NCBI RefSeq assembly: GCF_014836495.1
Contig: NZ_JACSQT010000009.1
Location: forward strand, 157,373-221,372
Direction of reading: 5' to 3'
DNA length: 64,000 bases
Source: Cytobacillus stercorigallinarum
GTDB taxonomy: Bacteria; Bacillota; Bacilli; Bacillales; Cytobacillaceae
Shown here: positions 44,378-53,526 of the stretch, in pieces
Layout of the letters: the number at the start of each line of letters is the position of its first letter
How positions within the stretch are numbered: the stretch's first letter is position 1
The notes under the pieces: generated by a model
The model's database searches: none
Told to the model about the DNA's origin: nothing
Seen by the model: the letters and a program-made list of their open reading frames with translations, nothing else
Translations under genes and position numbers: made by a program

Positions 44378-44516
44378 CTATTTTAAACATCTTTCGTCCT
44401 GAGTCACCTATTATGCAAAACCATTTTATTTTTAGTAAAATAAAAGAATCAAATGGATAGCATAAATCTCATTTTGACAAATTATATAGGAATGCTTTTG
44501 GAAAGGGGGAATTCAA

Positions 44517-44864
44517 TTGGATATCGTCATGAAAGAACAAGTACAACTGGCTTTGGATGAACGTGCGAATAAGGACGTTTATGTCCACCTTGAAACAACA
44601 AACGGTGCTTATGCTTCACACTTTGATGAGACTTTCTTTTCATCAGGTGCCTATATTCGTAACGCCAAACTAAAATACATTCATAGTAAAATCGCCGGAA
44701 ACGGACCTTATCGAATCGGGTTAAAAACTGACATCGGTTGGGTATATGCGGAGGGCATTACCCATTATGAAATAGATGAACATGATCGCTTATTAATGGC
44801 TGGTCATGATTTTAATGGTAAATTAGCGGTTTCTTTAGAAATTAGCGAAACACCATTTGAATAA
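44517..44864 (+). CDS. yojF: YojF family protein
   Basis: 115 residues from TTG 44517, with GGGGGAA 7 bases upstream (ATG 44529 would be too far). The HLETTNGAYASHFDE and SSGAYIRNAKLKYIHSKIAG region identifies the DUF1806/YojF family. The gene always sits directly before bshB2 in bacilli, and here the pair is 21 bases apart. A supporting role in bacillithiol metabolism is likely but undefined. Confidence 0.9.
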   Translation: MDIVMKEQVQLALDERANKDVYVHLETTNGAYASHFDETFFSSGAYIRNAKLKYIHSKIAGNGPYRIGLKTDIGWVYAEGITHYEIDEHDRLLMAGHDFNGKLAVSLEISETPFE

Positions 44865-44885
44865 ATAGTGGAAGGAGGAAGAGTG

Positions 44886-45554
44886 ATGGAAAAAGAAAGA
44901 CAAGTACTTGTTATTTTTCCTCATCCAGATGATGAGGCATTTGGTGTTTCTGGTACGATTGCCAAGCATATTCAAAATGGCACACCTGTAACTTACGCAT
45001 GCTTAACACTGGGTGAAATGGGTAGGAATATGGGCGATCCCCCTTTTGCGACAAGAGAATCCTTGCCCCATATTCGAAAACAAGAGCTTCAAAATGCAGC
45101 GAAAGCGATGGGCATAACTGACCTGAGAATGCTTGGTTATCGCGATAAAACGGTTGAATTTGAACCAGAAGATAAACTAGCACAACATATGGGTGAACTC
45201 ATAAAAGAACTAAACCCATCTTTGATCATTACATTCTACCCCGGTTATGCTGTGCATCCAGATCATGATGCCACAGGTGCGGCAGTCATTCATGCCGTCA
45301 AAAACCTTCCAGAGCAACAACGCCCAAAGGTATATTGCGTTGCGTTTTCTAACAATTGTGAGGAAGAAATCGGTGCGGCAGATATTGTTCATGATGTAAC
45401 AGAAGTCGCTGATATTAAATTGAATACATTAAAAGCCCATGTCTCACAAACACAATTAATGATTAAGGAAATGGAAGAAAGCCTTAAGAAACAGGATCCT
45501 GCTGTTATGGCAAGAATCAACCAAGAACGCTTTTGGACCTATCAATTTGATTAA
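44886..45554 (+). CDS. bshB2: Bacillithiol biosynthesis deacetylase BshB2
   Basis: 222 residues from ATG 44886 (GGAAGGAGGAAG upstream; the earlier GTG at 44868 precedes the site). PIG-L/LmbE-like zinc deacetylase: zinc and catalytic motif FPHPDDEAFG at residues ~9-18 and the third ligand region YPGYAVHPDHDATG. It removes acetyl from GlcNAc-malate to give GlcN-malate, and may act on bacillithiol S-conjugates. Its presence indicates that the organism makes bacillithiol. Confidence 0.93.
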   Translation: MEKERQVLVIFPHPDDEAFGVSGTIAKHIQNGTPVTYACLTLGEMGRNMGDPPFATRESLPHIRKQELQNAAKAMGITDLRMLGYRDKTVEFEPEDKLAQHMGELIKELNPSLIITFYPGYAVHPDHDATGAAVIHAVKNLPEQQRPKVYCVAFSNNCEEEIGAADIVHDVTEVADIKLNTLKAHVSQTQLMIKEMEESLKKQDPAVMARINQERFWTYQFD

Positions 45555-45566
45555 TCAATACATTTA

Positions 45567-45606
45567 AAAAAACAGAACTTCCAAACCGTTGGGAGTTCTG
45601 TTTTCT
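45567..45606. terminator. Bidirectional terminator between bshB2 and the START-like gene
   Basis: AAAACAGAACTTCC / GGGAGTTCTGTTTT (one mismatch), 8-base loop, flanked by A-run and T-run. Confidence 0.88.
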
Positions 45607-45615
45607 TTTGAAAGC

Positions 45616-46125
45616 TTATTTTGTTTGATTTTCTGTAGTTTCTTCTATCTGTTCGCCTTCTTTGGAGACATCTTCATCAGATACTTCTTTCGTACCCTCA
45701 AGTATATTTTTCAAATTTGTTAATTGATAGCCATCTTCACGATGAACCATGTTCACTAAAAATTTACGCAGAAGCTTCATTTTAAATCCGGTTGTTTTAA
45801 TATTCGCTTCTAAATCAACCTGTGTACCTTCATCCACTTCATCGAAACGATAATAGTATTCTGCAATCAAACCGTTGGAATTGGAACGGGTTGCAAATAC
45901 TTTATTTGTTTCATATGCTAATACTTCGATTTCAGAAGTGATATCTGAAGCGCGAACTCTTCTTGTTTCCCTCAGTTTTGTACCAACAGCTAATGGCCCG
46001 TCATCGATCTTTTCTCTTTTTACTACAAGTGGCATGATCTCATGAATATTATCTATATCGACCATATAGGAGAATACTTCTGCAACTGGTTTATGAATAA
46101 TTACGGTTGTGCGAAAGTCAGACAT
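45616..46125 (-). CDS. SRPBCC (START-like) superfamily protein
   Basis: 169 residues. VIIHKPVAEVFSYMVDIDNIHEIMP is the typical first beta-helix of polyketide-cyclase/START-like proteins, and the hydrophobic-cavity fold is expected over residues 1-145. A Glu/Thr-rich acidic tail ends the protein. Ligand unknown. The ribosome site is weak. It stands alone between two convergent terminators. Confidence 0.82.
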   Translation of the reverse strand: MSDFRTTVIIHKPVAEVFSYMVDIDNIHEIMPLVVKREKIDDGPLAVGTKLRETRRVRASDITSEIEVLAYETNKVFATRSNSNGLIAEYYYRFDEVDEGTQVDLEANIKTTGFKMKLLRKFLVNMVHREDGYQLTNLKNILEGTKEVSDEDVSKEGEQIEETTENQTK

Positions 46126-46239
46126 TATTTTTTCTACAACTCCATTCGTTAACTATCTACATTCATTCTTACCATAAAGTTAGGGTCGCTGTCATCTTAG
46201 ACGAATAGGAAATTAACTGCTGCTAGCGTATTTTGCTGC

Positions 46240-47304
46240 TTATTTTATTTTTAATCGATATAATCGATCATCCTGTTCAGCCGGATTGCCACGGCCATCT
46301 CTATTATTACTGATAAAATACAGAACATCTCCATCGACAAAAACATCTCTTACTCTTCCTACGTCACTTACTAAAGTAGACATTTCATTCGTCTCTAAAT
46401 TTAACTGCATGACTGCGGTACCTCTTAAACTTGCTATATAAAGATTATGATCTGCATAAGCAATACCGGATGGTGCCCAGGTTGTATCATCTCCAGAGGT
46501 GACGAGTGGAGGAATCATTCCTTCTTTTGCCTCTGTGCCCGTAATTTCTGGCCAACCATAATTCCCTTGAGCTGTTATTTTATTAATCTCATCATTTGCC
46601 GTTGGGCCATGCTCACTTGCGTACAGTTCTCCCTTATCTGTCCATGCCAAACCTTGAGGGTTACGATGACCATAGCTATAAATGTAAGATTCTTTTGAAG
46701 GATTATCTTCCGGAATACTACCATCTTTATTCATCCGTAAGATCTTCCCTGCTAACGAATTTTGATCTTGTGCAAGTTCAGGTTTTGTCGCATCTCCTGT
46801 AGTAACATATAATTTATCATCTGGACCAATCGCTAGTCTTCCTCCATGGTGGAAAGCGCCACTAGGAATTTCATCTATCAGCAAATCCGTTTCCACCCAC
46901 ACTTGTTTTTGATCATCCAATGATAATGTGACGACACGATTAAGGGGTTGACCATCGTCCTCATATGTATAATAAGCAATCCCTTTTGTACCATCATCAA
47001 TTAATACAAACCCAAGCAAGCCTGCTTCTTGTGCTGTTGATAATGACTTCTCTAATTCTACTTGTTGACGAGTGACTTCTCCCCTTTCAACTTTAGCAAT
47101 TGAACCTGCTCTTTCGGATAAATAAAACACGTCATCGCGCTTATTAATTGACCAAGGGATATCGAGGTCTTCTGCCACCACTTCTACCTTTTGTTGATTT
47201 GATACATCTACGGTTTCTGGTTCTTCATCCATTTCATTGTTAGATTGACAGCCCATGAGCATAAGTAGGAAACTTGCAACAAATAAAATAGTCAATTTCT
47301 TCAC
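46240..47304 (-). CDS. PQQ-type sugar dehydrogenase-like lipoprotein (YliI/Gdh-B fold)
   Basis: 354 residues. Signal peptide with lipobox LMGC (Cys19). The mature part is a six-bladed beta-propeller: HHGGRLAIGPDDKLYVTTGD (the conserved His in the first blade), then SYGHRNPQGLAW, ASEHGPTANDEINKI and NYGWPEITGTE. These are motifs of soluble glucose/aldose sugar dehydrogenases that use PQQ. Bacilli generally do not make PQQ, so it may scavenge the cofactor or have another function. Monocistronic. Confidence 0.88.
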   Translation of the reverse strand: MKKLTILFVASFLLMLMGCQSNNEMDEEPETVDVSNQQKVEVVAEDLDIPWSINKRDDVFYLSERAGSIAKVERGEVTRQQVELEKSLSTAQEAGLLGFVLIDDGTKGIAYYTYEDDGQPLNRVVTLSLDDQKQVWVETDLLIDEIPSGAFHHGGRLAIGPDDKLYVTTGDATKPELAQDQNSLAGKILRMNKDGSIPEDNPSKESYIYSYGHRNPQGLAWTDKGELYASEHGPTANDEINKITAQGNYGWPEITGTEAKEGMIPPLVTSGDDTTWAPSGIAYADHNLYIASLRGTAVMQLNLETNEMSTLVSDVGRVRDVFVDGDVLYFISNNRDGRGNPAEQDDRLYRLKIK

Positions 47305-47402
47305 TAGATCTACACCCTTCTTTTATTTTTTAAAAGCTTGTTATATTAAAGTAATAATTTTCAGAATATATGATAAAATTCTATCAAAAGGGGGAATGAT
47401 AG

Positions 47403-48722
47403 ATGAAATTAATTGTTAACTTTTTTAATCGCTTAATGCAAAGATACTTACCAGACCCATTTCTATTTGTTATCATTTTAACATTTTTAGTGTTTGCACT
47501 AGGGCTCATATTTACTGATAGTGGTCCGTATCAAATGGTACAATTCTGGGGTGAAGGATTCTGGGGATTATTATCTTTTGCCATGCAGATGGTACTCGTA
47601 TTAATTACCGGTCATGTTTTAGCCAGTAGTGCTATATTCAAAGCTGGATTAAGTGCACTAGCTTCCAAAGCAAAAACACCTGGGCAAGCGGTTATTATTG
47701 TAACAATCATATCTTTACTTGCCAGTTGGATTAACTGGGGGTTTGGATTAGTTATTGGTGCTTTATTTGCCAAAGAGTTAGCACGCCATGTGAAAGGAGT
47801 CGATTACCGGCTATTAATCGCAAGCGCTTACTCAGGCTTTGTTATTTGGCATGGTGGTTTATCAGGATCAACACCGCTAACAATTGCCACTCCAGGGCAT
47901 TTTTCCGAAGATTTGATTGGAATTATTCCAACAAGCGAAACCATCTTTTCATCATTTAACTTAATTATCACTATCGCTCTTTTTATTGTTTTACCCATTG
48001 TGAATCGATTCATGCTTCCAGCTAAAGATGATACAGTTACGGTTGACCCAGCGCTATTAAAAGAAGATTTACCTGCAGCAACATTAGAAAAGGATTCCAT
48101 GACACCAGCAGAGAGATTAGAGAATAGTCAGTTACTGTCTTTACTTATCGGTGTGATGGGCTTAATCTTCTTATTTTATTATTTCGTTACTAATGGTTTT
48201 GCCCTAAATTTAGATATTGTAAACTTTCTTTTTCTATTTCTTGGCATTCTCTTTCACCGCACCCCTCGTCACTTCTTACAAGCAGTTACGAATGCTGTAA
48301 AAGGTGGCAGTGGCATTATTATTCAATTTCCGTTCTATGCAGGCATTATTGGTATGATGACAGCTTCTGGCCTAGCGGCTGTAATATCCAATGGATTTGT
48401 TTCCATTTCTAACGAACATACATTACCATTATTCACCTTCTTAAGTGCAGGTCTTGTCAATATATTTATACCTTCTGGTGGTGGGCAATGGGCTGTGCAA
48501 GCTCCTGTTATGTTAGATGCAGCGATCGCATTGGATGTTTCCATTCCTAAAATCGCAATGGCGGTAGCATGGGGAGATGCTTGGACGAACTTAATACAAC
48601 CATTTTGGGCATTACCCGCTCTTGCCATCGCAGGCCTAAAAGCAAAAGATATTATGGGCTTTTGTGTCCTTACGTTAATTGCTAGTGGGATTATTATTTC
48701 TTTAGGTTTCTTACTTTTATAA
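47403..48722 (+). CDS. Short-chain fatty acid transporter, AtoE family
   Basis: 439 residues with about ten to twelve membrane helices. RYLPDPFLFVIILTFLVFALG at the N-terminus, SWINWGFGLVIGALFAKE, SGFVIWHGGLSGSTPLTIAT and PSGGGQWAVQAPVM are AtoE (TIGR00366-like) features. These carriers import acetoacetate or short-chain fatty acids. GGGGGAATG-type site precedes the ATG. It is monocistronic and not next to catabolic ato genes. Confidence 0.88.
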   Translation: MKLIVNFFNRLMQRYLPDPFLFVIILTFLVFALGLIFTDSGPYQMVQFWGEGFWGLLSFAMQMVLVLITGHVLASSAIFKAGLSALASKAKTPGQAVIIVTIISLLASWINWGFGLVIGALFAKELARHVKGVDYRLLIASAYSGFVIWHGGLSGSTPLTIATPGHFSEDLIGIIPTSETIFSSFNLIITIALFIVLPIVNRFMLPAKDDTVTVDPALLKEDLPAATLEKDSMTPAERLENSQLLSLLIGVMGLIFLFYYFVTNGFALNLDIVNFLFLFLGILFHRTPRHFLQAVTNAVKGGSGIIIQFPFYAGIIGMMTASGLAAVISNGFVSISNEHTLPLFTFLSAGLVNIFIPSGGGQWAVQAPVMLDAAIALDVSIPKIAMAVAWGDAWTNLIQPFWALPALAIAGLKAKDIMGFCVLTLIASGIIISLGFLLL

Positions 48723-48743
48723 GAGAGCCACTTTACGGTGCAC

Positions 48744-48780
48744 CAGTCTGAAGCTATTCGTCATGTATCGCTTCAGACTG
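48744..48780. terminator. Inverted repeat after the AtoE-type gene
   Basis: CAGTCTGAAGC / GCTTCAGACTG, 11-bp perfect arms, 15-base loop, but no T-run. It may stabilise the transcript end or act as a weak terminator. Confidence 0.5.
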
Positions 48781-49063
48781 AGTGATAATTTGGTAGGGTT
48801 TTAGCTATTCTTGGTGATTTGCCATAGTCCAAATACCCCGGTCCTATTCGTACATTCCCTTTTAACTGCCACTTGTATCTATATAACTTCTACACTTATC
48901 TGATGTGCTTGTCCTCCTCTCACAAATAAGTTAGATCAAAGTATGTTTTTAACAACCCATTTACTGTTTTTTTTATTTAGTTCAGCAGTTTATTATTATG
49001 AGCAACACCGAATAGAGGCGATTGTCATATTTAACCGATCTAAAAGTTTTTTTATTTTTACCA
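48781..49063. other. Intergenic stretch, nothing identified
   Basis: About 280 AT-rich bases between the inverted repeat and the MerR promoter. No gene or repeat is seen. Confidence 0.4.
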
Positions 49064-49094
49064 TTGTATCTAACGTAACGTGAGGTTTTATAAT
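49064..49094 (+). promoter_or_regulatory. MerR-type promoter/operator
   Basis: TTGTAT (49064) and TATAAT (49089) are separated by 19 bases, the long spacer typical of MerR-controlled promoters. The dyad CTAACGT-A-ACGTGAG (one mismatch) is centred in that spacer at 49077. It lies 20 bases before the MerR gene, so autoregulation of the MerR-ABC operon is expected. Confidence 0.75.
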
Positions 49095-49114
49095 ATTACA
49101 TAAGGAGGGCTCTT

Positions 49115-49888
49115 ATGACAAATGATTATTATCGTATTGGAGAATTCGCTAAGAAAACAAATACGACTATTCGTACATTGCATTATTATGATGAGATTGG
49201 CTTATTAAAGCCGGCATGCACGAGTAAAACAGGTGATAGATATTATTCCACAAACGAAATATTAACAATGCAAAAGATTGTTACGTTAAAATATTTGGGT
49301 TATCCATTAGATAAAATACAGGAGCTTCTCAACAACACTGAGTGGGATCTGCGGCAATCTCTGTCGTTTCAACAAGAAGAGCTCATTATCAAAAGACAGC
49401 AAATTAATCACATGATTAAAACGTTAGACCATGCTCTTTCGATTTTAGAAGAAAATCAAACAGTTGATCCCAATATTTTTATTATGCTCATTAACTCCAT
49501 TCAAATGGAGACAGAGCATAAAGAATGGATGAGGAATTTTATCCCCGAGAATATGATTCAAGATATCTACAATATTTCTGATGAGAAACAACAACAATTA
49601 AACAAACGAGTCGCTAAAGAATTTGCAAACGTAAAAAAGTTAGTGGGTACCGATTATGAGGATGAGCATGTCCAAACAGTGATTGCAGCCATTTGGGATA
49701 TCCTCTATGAGCTTTATCCTAATATTGAGGGTTTCATCCACCACATAACAGAAGTAAATGAAGATATTGATCACCATCTCGCTGAAAGCTCCTGTTCTTT
49801 TCCCCTCTCCATTTACGGCGGAAGAAGAAGAATGGCTTGCTCAGGCTATCTCCATTTATCTAGAAAAGAAGGGAATGAAACAAATTGA
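49115..49888 (+). CDS. MerR family regulator with a frameshifted C-terminus
   Basis: 257 residues as it stands. N-terminal MerR helix-turn-helix (YYRIGEFAKKTNTTIRTLHY), then a coiled-coil dimer helix and an effector domain of the TipAL/YdfL-like type. Near 49795-49806 (TTTTCCCC runs) the family-like frame switches. In the frame one base on, the DNA reads SPFTAEEEEWLAQAISIYLE and continues KKGMKQIENKKENG to a stop at 49910. The in-frame tail (SIYGGRRRMACSGYLHLSRK) is not family-like. Either a one-base insertion has altered the gene or the assembly has an indel. It precedes the ABC exporter that it probably controls. Confidence 0.82.
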   Translation: MTNDYYRIGEFAKKTNTTIRTLHYYDEIGLLKPACTSKTGDRYYSTNEILTMQKIVTLKYLGYPLDKIQELLNNTEWDLRQSLSFQQEELIIKRQQINHMIKTLDHALSILEENQTVDPNIFIMLINSIQMETEHKEWMRNFIPENMIQDIYNISDEKQQQLNKRVAKEFANVKKLVGTDYEDEHVQTVIAAIWDILYELYPNIEGFIHHITEVNEDIDHHLAESSCSFPLSIYGGRRRMACSGYLHLSRKEGNETN

Positions 49889-51618
49889 AAACAAAAAAGA
49901 AAACGGCTAGTCTGTGGTCATTATTAAAAGGCGCAAAAGTACCAAAGTGGATTATCATTGTTGCACTGCTACTCAGCCTACTTGAAACCGCAGCAGGGTT
50001 GGTCGTTCCATTATTTACAGCTAATATGGTCGACCAGTTAGCTACATCTCGCCTTGAACTATCGCTCATCGCATTATTAGGGGGCGCGTTCATCATCCAA
50101 ACAATTGCCTCCGGTTTTTCCTTTTATTTAATGACTTATATTGGAGAAAGAATGGTCGCTTCATTACGAAGAAAACTGTGGGAACATTCTATCCACCTCC
50201 CAATCCCTTTCTTCGATAAGCATCAATCAGGAGAAACAATGAGTCGAATCACACAAGATACAAATATAGTAAAATCTTTGATTACACAACATATTATTAC
50301 TTTTATTACGGGAATGATCTCAATCATTGGGGCAATTATTATTCTACTAATGATTGACTGGCGAATGACACTTATTATGCTTATTGCTGTTCCATTAGCA
50401 GTCATTATTATCATGCCACTCGGGCAAAAAATATATAAAGTATCTCTATCTACCCAAGATCAAATGGCTGATTTTTCGAGCAACCTCGGTCGGGTCTTAT
50501 CTGACATTCGACTTGTAAAGGCGTATCAAGCCGAAAAAACGGAGATTGAAAAAGGGAATAAGAACATTCAGCACTTATTCCAATTTGGTTTGAAAGAAGC
50601 AAAAATTCAAGCAGTCGTCTCACCATTTATGACATTTATTATGATGTTTGTTCTTGTTGTCCTCATTGGATATGGCGGGGTACGAGTCGCTTCAGGAGAA
50701 CTATCTGCCGGCTCATTGGTAGCTATTATCATTTATATGTTCCAAATTGTTGTTCCATTTACCCAAATGGCTTCTTTCTTTACTGCTTATCAAAAAGCAA
50801 TGGGTGCAACAGAAAGAATTCAGGATATGTTAAATACACCTACTGAAAAAATGAATGAAGGAACAAAAGGTGCAATCCATCCAGAGGAAATTACCTTTAA
50901 CCAACTCCAATTCTCATATAAAGATGACAAGATCATTAAGGATATCAATTTACACATACCAGCTGGAAAAACGACGGCATTTGTCGGTCCAAGTGGTAGC
51001 GGTAAAACAACCTTATTCGCCCTACTTGAACGCTTTTATGAACCTAATGATGGCAGTATTTTATTAAACGGTAAGCCAGCTGACGAGTATGCTATTGAAA
51101 ATTGGCGGGCACAAATTGGTTATGTTTCTCAAGAAAGCCCACTGATGTCTGGAACAATTCGAGAAAACTTAACCTATGGCACGAAAAAAGAGATTAGTGA
51201 AGAGGAATTACTGCAAGCAACTACACAAGCCCATGCAGCAGAGTTCATCGAGAGATTGCCGAATGGTTTAAACACCGATGTTGGTGAGCGAGGAATTAAA
51301 CTCTCTGGTGGACAACGTCAACGCATTGCCATTGCTAGAGCCATTATTCGTGACCCGAAAATCCTTTTATTAGATGAAGCCACATCGAATCTTGATAGTT
51401 CCTCAGAACAACTCGTACAATCGGCTCTGCAAAATTTAATGAGAGGCCGAACAACACTTGTCATTGCCCATAGACTGTCAACTATCATTGATGCCGACCA
51501 AATTATCGTTCTCGAAAATGGAAAAATCACAGGAAAAGGGACACATGCTGAATTGCTTCAATCACACTCTTTATACGAACAACTCGCTACAAAGCAATTA
51601 AATATCAGTCAAACTTAA
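49885..51618 (+). CDS. ABC exporter half-transporter (BmrA-like)
   Basis: 577 residues. Type-I exporter membrane domain with six helices (~20-310), then the ATPase with Walker A GPSGSGKTT, Q-loop VSQESPL, signature LSGGQRQRIAIARAI, Walker B LLLDEATSNLD and H-loop IAHRLST. It should work as a homodimer exporting drugs, lipids or peptides. The start is TTG 49885, inside the MerR gene, with AAGGGA upstream. Control by the MerR regulator suggests a multidrug efflux role. Confidence 0.92.
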   Translation: MKTKKKTASLWSLLKGAKVPKWIIIVALLLSLLETAAGLVVPLFTANMVDQLATSRLELSLIALLGGAFIIQTIASGFSFYLMTYIGERMVASLRRKLWEHSIHLPIPFFDKHQSGETMSRITQDTNIVKSLITQHIITFITGMISIIGAIIILLMIDWRMTLIMLIAVPLAVIIIMPLGQKIYKVSLSTQDQMADFSSNLGRVLSDIRLVKAYQAEKTEIEKGNKNIQHLFQFGLKEAKIQAVVSPFMTFIMMFVLVVLIGYGGVRVASGELSAGSLVAIIIYMFQIVVPFTQMASFFTAYQKAMGATERIQDMLNTPTEKMNEGTKGAIHPEEITFNQLQFSYKDDKIIKDINLHIPAGKTTAFVGPSGSGKTTLFALLERFYEPNDGSILLNGKPADEYAIENWRAQIGYVSQESPLMSGTIRENLTYGTKKEISEEELLQATTQAHAAEFIERLPNGLNTDVGERGIKLSGGQRQRIAIARAIIRDPKILLLDEATSNLDSSSEQLVQSALQNLMRGRTTLVIAHRLSTIIDADQIIVLENGKITGKGTHAELLQSHSLYEQLATKQLNISQT

Positions 51619-51655
51619 GCTGAGAGAGGAGCATACCTCTACTCAGCTTCTTTTA
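51617..51655. terminator. Terminator between convergent ABC genes
   Basis: AAGCTGAG-AGAGG / CCTCT-A-CTCAGCTT, 13 paired bases with one bulge, then CTTTTA. Confidence 0.85.
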
Positions 51656-52672
51656 TGACCCACTTTTAACAGGAATAGGTTGCTCAACACCGTCAAAGCC
51701 TTCCTGATAAATACGACTAATAATCGATTCAATCTCAGGCTCTTCGACAGTTAAATCTTTAATATTATGTGTTTGTGTAATTTGCGTGATAACACCAGAA
51801 GCAGATATATCTTCTCGGTTAAAGCGTATCCAATACCTACCTGTTTCTTCTTTAAATACTTCTGCTTTTTCAAGCGTCAATGGCGTAGAATGTTGTTCTA
51901 GATCTACGACAAGGGTCCGAATTTTTCCAAATCGATTTTTCACTACAGCGATTTCTCCATCATACACTTTCTGTCCGTGATCAATTAATACCATCCGCTG
52001 ACAAAGTTGCTCGATATCTTCCATATCATGGGTCGTTAGAATAACCGTAATATCGCGTTCTTTATTGATTTCTTTTATAAATGTACGCATGCGTTCTTTC
52101 GCTACTACATCTAACCCAATCGTCGGTTCATCTAAGAATAAAATGGGAGGATCATGGAGTAAGGAAGCGGCAATGTCAGCACGCATTCTCTGCCCTAAAG
52201 AAAGTTGCCTTACTGGCGTATTGATGAATTCATCTAATCCAAGAATCTCCGTAAATGTATCCATATTTTCTTTATAGCGGCTATGCGAAACTTGGTAAAT
52301 TTCCTTTAATAATTCGAATGATTCAATCGTCGGCAAATCCCACCACAATTGCGTTCTTTGTCCAAAGACCACACCGATATTTTTGGCATTAGCTTGACGG
52401 TTTTCATAAGGAACGATGCCATTTACTTTAACCGTTCCCCCACTAGGTACGAGGATACCCGTTAACATTTTAATCGTTGTCGATTTTCCCGCACCGTTAG
52501 GTCCAATATAGCCGACCATTTCTCCTTTATCGACAGTGAAACTGATATCCTTTACCGCATGCTTTGTATGAAATTCACGTTTTACTAGACCTTTCATGGC
52601 ACCAAGAAAACCGGTTTCACGTTTCGCAATTTTAAATTCTTTCATCAAATGCTCTACTTCTATGATAGCCAT
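51653..52672 (-). CDS. ABC-2 transporter ATP-binding protein
   Basis: 339 residues. Walker A GPNGAGKST, an insertion typical for the DrrA/NatA-like group (VFGQRTQLWWDLP), signature LSLGQRMRADIAASL and Walker B LFLDEPTIGLD. The C-terminal ~90 residues form the accessory domain. Two ABC-2 permeases of the DUF990/ABC-2-family type follow upstream on the same strand, so this is a three-gene exporter of unknown substrate. The pattern (VVFGQRTQLWWDLP) is common in such trios in bacilli. Confidence 0.9.
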   Translation of the reverse strand: MAIIEVEHLMKEFKIAKRETGFLGAMKGLVKREFHTKHAVKDISFTVDKGEMVGYIGPNGAGKSTTIKMLTGILVPSGGTVKVNGIVPYENRQANAKNIGVVFGQRTQLWWDLPTIESFELLKEIYQVSHSRYKENMDTFTEILGLDEFINTPVRQLSLGQRMRADIAASLLHDPPILFLDEPTIGLDVVAKERMRTFIKEINKERDITVILTTHDMEDIEQLCQRMVLIDHGQKVYDGEIAVVKNRFGKIRTLVVDLEQHSTPLTLEKAEVFKEETGRYWIRFNREDISASGVITQITQTHNIKDLTVEEPEIESIISRIYQEGFDGVEQPIPVKSGS

Positions 52673-52717
52673 TCTTTACCCTCCACTCTGTTTATGACTG
52701 CCTACCTTCAATGCTCT

Positions 52718-53524
52718 TTATGAACCCGTACTCTTATAACGGCTGAGCCCTAGCATCCAAATGTAGTAGGCAATAATGAAGAAAACAATACCAACCAATG
52801 GCGAAAAATAACCAATATTCTCTGAGAAGTATGGCGTTTCTTTACCTAAGATAACGCTTGCAGGAAAATAATTCACAAAACCAAAAGGTACAACAAACGC
52901 CATAAACCATTGCACCATTTTTGGATAAATGACTAGTGGATAATTCGTTAAGTTTCTTGCTGGGTACATCACAACCCAATAAAATTGCTCGGATTTTGTT
53001 GTCCAAAAGGCAAAAGCTGAGATAATCACGAGCAAGCCCCCTTGTATAAGGACTCCACCAATCACTGCCGCAAATAAAAACAGGACATTAGCAATTGTCC
53101 AATGAATTTGCAATTCTGCACTTACCCAAATAAAAATAAATATACTAAAGATAAACTGCCCAAAGGATGCCACATCAAACTTCATCGCCATAAAGTGAAA
53201 GAAAGGATTAATCGGCCGCACTAAGAAACGATCAAATGTACCGTTTAAAATATATGTATCTAAACTACGAAAATGGAAAAATAAAATAATACAAAATCCC
53301 CAAGAGAGCACTGCTATCGCAAATAAGAATAACATCTCATAAAAATTCCATGTACCTAACTCCTGAAACTGATAGAGCATTACCCACATCGTTATCGCCG
53401 TTCCTGCATATGAGGTCAGCATCCCTACAATCCTCATAAAGAAGGCAAAGCGGTATTGCAGCTGAGCCCTTATACCAGCAGCAACAAGTTTAAAATATAA
53501 ATCAATATACCTCATGAATGCCAT
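52718..53524 (-). CDS. ABC-2 family permease, subunit 1
   Basis: 268 residues from ATG 53524 (AAGGGGG upstream; the frame extends 27 codons into the previous gene). Six membrane segments. RAQLQYRFAFFMRIVGMLTSYAG at the start and GTFDRFLVRPINPFFHFMA mark the ABC-2/DUF990 family, where the LxRP motif contacts the ATPase. It starts 2 bases after the stop of subunit 2, so they are co-translated. Confidence 0.9.
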   Translation of the reverse strand: MAFMRYIDLYFKLVAAGIRAQLQYRFAFFMRIVGMLTSYAGTAITMWVMLYQFQELGTWNFYEMLFLFAIAVLSWGFCIILFFHFRSLDTYILNGTFDRFLVRPINPFFHFMAMKFDVASFGQFIFSIFIFIWVSAELQIHWTIANVLFLFAAVIGGVLIQGGLLVIISAFAFWTTKSEQFYWVVMYPARNLTNYPLVIYPKMVQWFMAFVVPFGFVNYFPASVILGKETPYFSENIGYFSPLVGIVFFIIAYYIWMLGLSRYKSTGS

Positions 53525-53526
53525 AC

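Noticed and set aside
48335..48628. 97-codon minus-strand ORF inside the AtoE-type gene
   Set aside because: Antisense shadow; the composition is complementary to membrane-helix codons.
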